Assembly (NCBI RefSeq): GCF_000304455.1
Contig: NC_018605.1
Location: 728,608 to 792,607 of the forward strand
Origin: Cardinium endosymbiont cEper1 of Encarsia pergandiella
GTDB lineage: Bacteria; Bacteroidota; Bacteroidia; Cytophagales; Amoebophilaceae
Reading direction: 5' to 3'
DNA: 64,000 nucleotides
Shown here in pieces: positions 59,417 through 64,000 of the stretch (the stretch's first letter is position 1; every line of letters begins with the position of its first letter). Position numbers and translations under genes: made by a program. The notes beneath the pieces were generated by a model that did not search any database, had not been told where the DNA came from, and saw nothing but the letters and a program-made list of their open reading frames with translations.

Positions 59417-61900
59417 CTATGACGTTGTTTTATTATTATAAAGCGCTATAAGATCCATGAGTACTTTGGCTGCGCCATCTATTGCTATTTTATCAGCAGT
59501 CGGATCAACTTTTAATTCTATCCATGCCTTGTAGGCCTGCTCGAAAGTTTCCATATCCTCAAAATCCAACCACAAAATATTTGTATATATATGGGCTGGC
59601 CCTTCTATGATAACCATTTCTTCTATGGCATGTCTAAATACAGATTGCTGAAACCTGGCCGGCCACGCAGGAAAAACCATGGTCATGGTAAATGAATAAG
59701 GGTCTTGCTCCGTGGTTAATTTATCTGAATTTCTAAGCAAAATATGTTCTATTAAGTGAAATCCTTCACATGCTTCATTCAATGACCTAAACAATTCTAA
59801 GCTTTGTTGTACAATAGCTTCTGCTTGCTCAATCTGGATAATGGGCTTAGCACCGGTGATGAGCTCAATGGTTTGCGTTTTTGCTTTGTCTACATAGAGT
59901 AGAATATTGTACAGACCATTGGATTTTTTGACAATATTGTAATGTTTTTCATCGATCGCATAGGACATAACTAAAGATTGTATGTTTTCATATTTCCCTC
60001 TAAAGATAAACATATCATCGTTTTCTGTCTGCGCATGGTTGCCTAGGAAAAGATCTAAAGTATGCTGCATAGCCCTTTTTTCTAAGTACATGCTATTTTT
60101 AATTACCTGATGAAAAAGACGTTTTTCTAAACTTTTAATGCCTAATTTACGGTAAATACGTCGCTTAAAACCAGATGGTATATAATCGATCCAGCTGTTG
60201 AAGGAATTGGCTGTTATATGGGCAGCTCGGTTTCTATCTCTACTGATGGAAATGTAATCTTTTAAAAAAAGTGCTTTATGGGCATTCAATTCATCCAATT
60301 GTTTTTCTTCATTTTTAGGATAGTGGAAGAGTGAATAGATGGTAAAGCGTTCTGCAAAATAAGCCAATAAATGGTCTAACATCCTTGACCGTTTATCTAA
60401 GCTTCGAATATCGCTTTCCAATGTACTATTTATGTAGGCGCAATAGGCTTTAGCGGTTTCATCAGCCTCTATTTCATCTTCAACAGATGGAGATACTATT
60501 TTATTTTTTATATCTAGATACTTTCTTTGTACTACAAAATCAAGATCATTACCTTGATCAGTTGCTTGAGTAGGCTGTTTGATAATGGTGTGCATGCGAG
60601 GTATTTCCAAGGGTAATCTGCCATTGGGCTTGTTATAATGTTCGCTATAGATGGCCATAGTGTGCTTGACATTAGACAACCTAACTAAATAGTTGGCAAA
60701 AAGTTGGTCAAAAAACATCAAAAAACCTTTTAATTGTTTAGCTTTAGATTGGTTTTCAATTGTTTCAGATGGAGTACACCCTTCATGACCTACATTATAA
60801 AGTAAGGGAAAATCTTGCTGTATGGAGACATGGTCTTCTAAATACCTATAGTTTCCTTCTAATACAAAAATATCCTCCTCTTGTACATAGACTTTTGTTA
60901 AAGTACCTCTTCCTTTCATATTTTCAAGTATATCAAGAACTTTCCCCCAATTTGTAGTCAAGGGTAGCCCATTATAATGGAGGATAATTTGACTGTGTGC
61001 AAGATCCAGTACTAAAGACCGGTCTGGTAAGATAGGTATGGTAATGCTGCTTGTTCTTCCATCTTTTTCATGAATAAAAAGCTCAAAGTTCAATACATTT
61101 TTAATATTATCTATTTTAGTGGCTGCTTCTAAGAGTTCGACTGCATAAATTATAGATTTTCTTTTTAGGTAAATTAACTCTTCTTGATCTATAAAACCTT
61201 GGTTGAGCAATGGCCCTGTAAAGATTTGATCTATGGTTCTGCCTTTATCTAGCAATTGGCTGATGCTGTAAAAAGGGACACGGGGTGACAAAAATTCTTG
61301 AAAAGCAAATAATATCTGAGCAATCATTGTTTCGCCCTCTTCATACCCCAAGCAACAGGCTACTTCAAAGGTTACCTTAACGCTAATAGGCAGTGTTTCC
61401 ATGGCCTGAATAAGAAAAAAATCTTCACATAGATTTCTTTGCGCATATAATCTTTGCTGAATGACCTGCAATACTTCTTGTTCTTGTGGGGTATGACGGA
61501 TGCGTTCTTCTACATTTACAAAAATCTTATAACCGCCTTTGATTTCTTTTGGTCCATCACTTAAAAATATGTCTGCGTTTTTTACGCCTGGAACATCTAG
61601 CACAATTTTTAAAAAATCCCACTGGGTGAGTGGATTACAGGGCAGAATTTCTTCAGCTTTGTAAAATGGTTGTTCATTGGTGTGGGCTACTGTATCAGGA
61701 TTTTTGGCCCATATGTCTTCTATATAGAAGTTGGTTCTATATTGTAGATCCATAATCGCAAAGGCCAATACTTCTAAAATGGAGATCCCAGGGTCATGGT
61801 CTCCATAGTCTGTCCATTTCTTTCCTGCTAACTGTTTTATATAAGCAATCCCTTGTTCCTTTAAGAAAGGATAATCAATGTCTTGTGGACTATTTTCCAT
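59417..61900 (-). CDS. Contractile injection system baseplate J-like wedge protein (Afp11/12-like)
   Basis: An 827-residue protein. The N terminus has WTDYGDHDPGISILEVLAFAIMDLQYR (residues 29-55), the hallmark of the phage/Afp baseplate J-like assembly family (usual form WTDYNEHDPGVTLLELFAW). It is the last gene of a set with spike, PAAR and gp25 genes, all on the minus strand. By family, it forms the wedge that ties the gp25 layer to the sheath start. The middle and C-terminal parts show no motif I can name. Assignment to Afp11 versus Afp12 is open. Confidence 0.75.
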   Translation of the reverse strand: MENSPQDIDYPFLKEQGIAYIKQLAGKKWTDYGDHDPGISILEVLAFAIMDLQYRTNFYIEDIWAKNPDTVAHTNEQPFYKAEEILPCNPLTQWDFLKIVLDVPGVKNADIFLSDGPKEIKGGYKIFVNVEERIRHTPQEQEVLQVIQQRLYAQRNLCEDFFLIQAMETLPISVKVTFEVACCLGYEEGETMIAQILFAFQEFLSPRVPFYSISQLLDKGRTIDQIFTGPLLNQGFIDQEELIYLKRKSIIYAVELLEAATKIDNIKNVLNFELFIHEKDGRTSSITIPILPDRSLVLDLAHSQIILHYNGLPLTTNWGKVLDILENMKGRGTLTKVYVQEEDIFVLEGNYRYLEDHVSIQQDFPLLYNVGHEGCTPSETIENQSKAKQLKGFLMFFDQLFANYLVRLSNVKHTMAIYSEHYNKPNGRLPLEIPRMHTIIKQPTQATDQGNDLDFVVQRKYLDIKNKIVSPSVEDEIEADETAKAYCAYINSTLESDIRSLDKRSRMLDHLLAYFAERFTIYSLFHYPKNEEKQLDELNAHKALFLKDYISISRDRNRAAHITANSFNSWIDYIPSGFKRRIYRKLGIKSLEKRLFHQVIKNSMYLEKRAMQHTLDLFLGNHAQTENDDMFIFRGKYENIQSLVMSYAIDEKHYNIVKKSNGLYNILLYVDKAKTQTIELITGAKPIIQIEQAEAIVQQSLELFRSLNEACEGFHLIEHILLRNSDKLTTEQDPYSFTMTMVFPAWPARFQQSVFRHAIEEMVIIEGPAHIYTNILWLDFEDMETFEQAYKAWIELKVDPTADKIAIDGAAKVLMDLIALYNNKTTS

Positions 61901-62064
61901 AGTATGTATCTATAAATAATACTGATTTTAAAGTCATAATGAATAAAGTACAGCTAGCAGAACAACTATATGAAGGCTGTTTGTATTGCCGTATACTTAG
62001 TTTTTATATACCTGATTTGCTTAATGGTTAACCATCTGTTTACATACTATTTATGGGCAAAATA

Positions 62065-62469
62065 TTATTTATTAAATACAGGATGATAGCCATATTGGAT
62101 GGTTTCTTCTATATTTAAGTGTTTAACTTTATAATTTATTTGAATATCAATTGTTCCCTCCTCTTCGTTGGAACTGGTCAATTTAATATCAAGAACCTCT
62201 ACCCTGGGTTCGTGTTCTGTAATGGTTTGCTTGATATTGTTTACCATAAAGGTTTCCAAGTTGAGATTCAATTGTTGAAAAGCAAGTGGGGTCAGGTCAC
62301 AACCATATTTATGTTCCATAATGCGCTCACCTACCCTAGTCCGCATTAAAATGAATAAACTTTCTCTGATATCATGTAGCCCGCTTACCATTTCTACAGT
62401 ACTGCTATGGTGGTTAAAAGCAGGTGGAAACTTCCACCCTACCCCCAAAAAATTATGCTCATTTTCCAT
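62065..62469 (-). CDS. gp25/GPW-family baseplate protein (Afp9-like)
   Basis: Baseplate wedge protein of T4 gp25/TssE type, 134 residues from ATG 62469 (MENEHNFLGVGWKFPPAF). In-frame TTG/GTG starts at 62508/62505 would overlap the PAAR gene. Family hallmarks are FLGVGWKFPP, the ESLFILMRTRVGERIMEHKYGCDL stretch and the Glu-Pro-Arg-Val-Glu pattern in TEHEPRVEVLDI. These correspond to the EPR core motif that triggers sheath assembly. Confidence 0.88.
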   Translation of the reverse strand: MENEHNFLGVGWKFPPAFNHHSSTVEMVSGLHDIRESLFILMRTRVGERIMEHKYGCDLTPLAFQQLNLNLETFMVNNIKQTITEHEPRVEVLDIKLTSSNEEEGTIDIQINYKVKHLNIEETIQYGYHPVFNK

Positions 62470-62497
62470 ATACTTCTTTTGTATCGATTGGTATATT

Positions 62498-62806
62498 TTA
62501 TCCACCAATTATTACAGTAGGGCACCCTTGCAGTATGGTTCCACCCATACCTGTTGTATCGCCTAAGCGTGCAGCAGGTTTACTACCTATTAAAACCGTT
62601 AAAGAGCCTTTGATAATGGTATCGGGATGGGGAGGGGGACCATTACAAAGCATGGTGTCTCCCATTCTTGCTGCAGGGAGTTTGCCTATTAAAACCGTTG
62701 GACAACCCAATACAATCATTCCTCCAGTGACATGGGGAACAGGGGGAACGCCTGGTGTGACCATTGGACATATGTGCTTATTTAATAATACAGCTGCAGG
62801 TGGCAT
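62498..62806 (-). CDS. PAAR-domain spike tip protein (Afp10-like)
   Basis: A 102-residue protein starting MPPAAVLLNKHICPM. It is built of PAAR-type repeats: GCPTVLIGKLPAARMGDTM, GSLTVLIGSKPAARLGDTT and a final GCPTVIIGG. His and Cys residues near the N terminus (HICPM, MLCNG) are candidate zinc ligands. It sharpens the spike and may carry effectors. No extra effector domain is fused. It lies directly after the spike gene. Confidence 0.9.
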   Translation of the reverse strand: MPPAAVLLNKHICPMVTPGVPPVPHVTGGMIVLGCPTVLIGKLPAARMGDTMLCNGPPPHPDTIIKGSLTVLIGSKPAARLGDTTGMGGTILQGCPTVIIGG

Positions 62807-62872
62807 AGTGTTCTATTATATATGATGTAATGATATATGATCTAATAGTAGAAAATCTACAAAATAATTTTA

Positions 62873-64000
62873 TTAATTGATCAGTACAGTTGTACCTTTT
62901 ATAATCGTAGCCATACCAGATTTGACTTCGGTACTGGCATTGCCACTTAGGGTAGCCTTCATAGAAGCTTGTGCATTGATGTTCATACTCTTCAATTTTA
63001 CATTTTGCATACCACTTAGGACAATATCTTTTCCGGCTTGTATGGTGATACTGCCCCTTGCATTTAAATGAATATCTTTACTACTGCTTAGGTTGATCCC
63101 AGTATTGCTTAAAACAACTTTATTGCCATTCTGGTCAACTATTTCAATACTTTTTTGCTTATCTGATAGCTGAATAACCCCTTTTTTAGCCGTTTTAATA
63201 ATGATTTCAGGACCTTCTTTATCATCATGAAAAGTAAATTCTAATTTTTCTCTAGAAACAAAAGATTTAAAACTATTTTTAGGGTCAATGGTCTTAGGTG
63301 ATGGATGTTTGCTGCTATGGAGCGATCCTAGAATAATGGGGAATCGAATATCATCATTTATAAAACCTACTACTACTTCATCCTCCAATTCTGGAATAAA
63401 AAAAGCACCTGATGCTTGGGTGGCATAAAAAGAAGCCAAACGACACCAAATGCCTTCTTTGGGTTTGTCTTGTACCAACGGCAGGTGCACTAAAATTCGA
63501 TCATGTTTTTGAGGATCTTGTGTAATTTGTTTGACTATACCGAGTTGTAGGCCATGCATAGGGGGCATCATGCCTGCTGCTGGGAGTGGACCAATGTCAT
63601 GATATTTGTGCATGTAGCGCTGTGCATCTAAGCCTAAGGTTAATAGGCTCTGCCAATTTCCATTGGATATAATATGTTGGATACCCGATACATAGGCATC
63701 TCCTGCAAAGTGGGTTGCCCCTTTTTCAATGGTGATCATTCGATCATGACGCAATCCACCATTACCTGAAACGGTCACGTTGCCTTTTATTTTTGCTATT
63801 CTACTTCGGCTGAGCAAGCTAGTTGCCAACGTTTTGATCTCCAAAGGATCTCGTACACCACTGTGGGATATAGCAACGCTACCTGTTTGAGTGGCAGCAG
63901 TTAATTTTTTATAGGAGATACTGCCCATAGACTGTTCACCTGGATCAGTTGCTTGTTCAGAAACTTTATTGTGCTTGGTACTGTCCCAAGCGTGGGCCGT
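62873..64000 (-). CDS. VgrG/gpV-like spike protein (Afp8-like), partial
   Basis: C-terminal part of a spike protein; the frame is open to the right edge, so the true start is outside the window. The reading at the edge, AHAWDSTKHNKV, fits the end of the first VgrG-type domain. An OB-fold (GLQLGIVKQITQDPQKHDRILVHLP, ELEDEVVVGFINDD, PIILGSLHSSKHP) and a C-terminal beta-helix of repetitive Gly/Ser/Asn strands follow. It is the central piercing needle of the injection machine. It is followed by PAAR after 66 bp. Confidence 0.88.
   Translation of the reverse strand, partial: TAHAWDSTKHNKVSEQATDPGEQSMGSISYKKLTAATQTGSVAISHSGVRDPLEIKTLATSLLSRSRIAKIKGNVTVSGNGGLRHDRMITIEKGATHFAGDAYVSGIQHIISNGNWQSLLTLGLDAQRYMHKYHDIGPLPAAGMMPPMHGLQLGIVKQITQDPQKHDRILVHLPLVQDKPKEGIWCRLASFYATQASGAFFIPELEDEVVVGFINDDIRFPIILGSLHSSKHPSPKTIDPKNSFKSFVSREKLEFTFHDDKEGPEIIIKTAKKGVIQLSDKQKSIEIVDQNGNKVVLSNTGINLSSSKDIHLNARGSITIQAGKDIVLSGMQNVKLKSMNINAQASMKATLSGNASTEVKSGMATIIKGTTVLIN

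Noticed and set aside
62424-62825. 133-codon plus-strand ORF
   Set aside because: Antisense shadow of the repetitive PAAR gene and gp25 start; Gly/Pro/Ile pattern is a by-product of the opposite strand.

Overview
The window looks like chromosome of an intracellular Bacteroidota symbiont of the Cardinium / Amoebophilus type. This is inferred from four things: low GC with very AT-rich spacers; TAnnTTTG-like -7 boxes and almost no Shine-Dalgarno sequences; tRNA genes without an encoded CCA; and an Afp/T6SS-iv-like contractile injection locus beside a reduced housekeeping set. I cannot fix the species without a database search.

Layout. 0.25-7.5 kb: rmlD, der, an MCE/MlaD lipid-transport protein, a frameshifted phospholipase-D-like gene, a TPR plus periplasmic-binding lipoprotein-type protein, tRNA-Ser and a DUF502 membrane protein. 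7.5-11.6 kb: a manganese/iron uptake operon (mntR-type repressor, two tandem TroA-like binding lipoproteins, one ATPase, no permease) behind a long AT-rich leader with a double MntR/DtxR-like operator. 11.7-23.3 kb: hslU, rseP, lon, lpxB-ruvX, tRNA-His, dnaE and a glutathione peroxidase. 23.5-25.5 kb: a lineage-specific coiled-coil protein with 42-bp repeats. 25.5-29.6 kb: yebC and ruvB facing a CPBP protease and murD. 29.7-32.4 kb: an IS256-family element with a clean 8-bp target duplication, broken by a nested IS110-family element that carries a candidate bridge-RNA region. 32.7-53.5 kb: two MsbA-type ABC exporters, an ABC-F ATPase, lipA-miaA, clpP-clpX, an oversized ddl, ssb, pepA, an oversized lgt, infC-rpmI-rplT, prfA, trxA and alaS. 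53.7-59.3 kb: a large unknown lipoprotein with a strong terminator, uvrA and mscL. 59.4-64 kb: the end of a contractile injection system locus (spike, PAAR tip, gp25, baseplate J-like), running off the right edge.

How the genes fit together. The core genes cover translation (der, infC, L35, L20, prfA, alaS, miaA), DNA repair and replication (dnaE, uvrA, ruvB, ruvX, ssb), a full set of ATP-dependent proteases (HslU, Lon, ClpXP), and envelope and peptidoglycan work (murD, ddl, lgt, lpxB, rmlD, MsbA-like, MlaD, MscL). The accessory parts are the Mn/Fe operon, the nested IS elements, two large unknown surface or lipoprotein genes and the phage-tail-like injection apparatus. The injection apparatus is the most interesting system here, and the IS110 non-coding region is the most testable RNA hypothesis.
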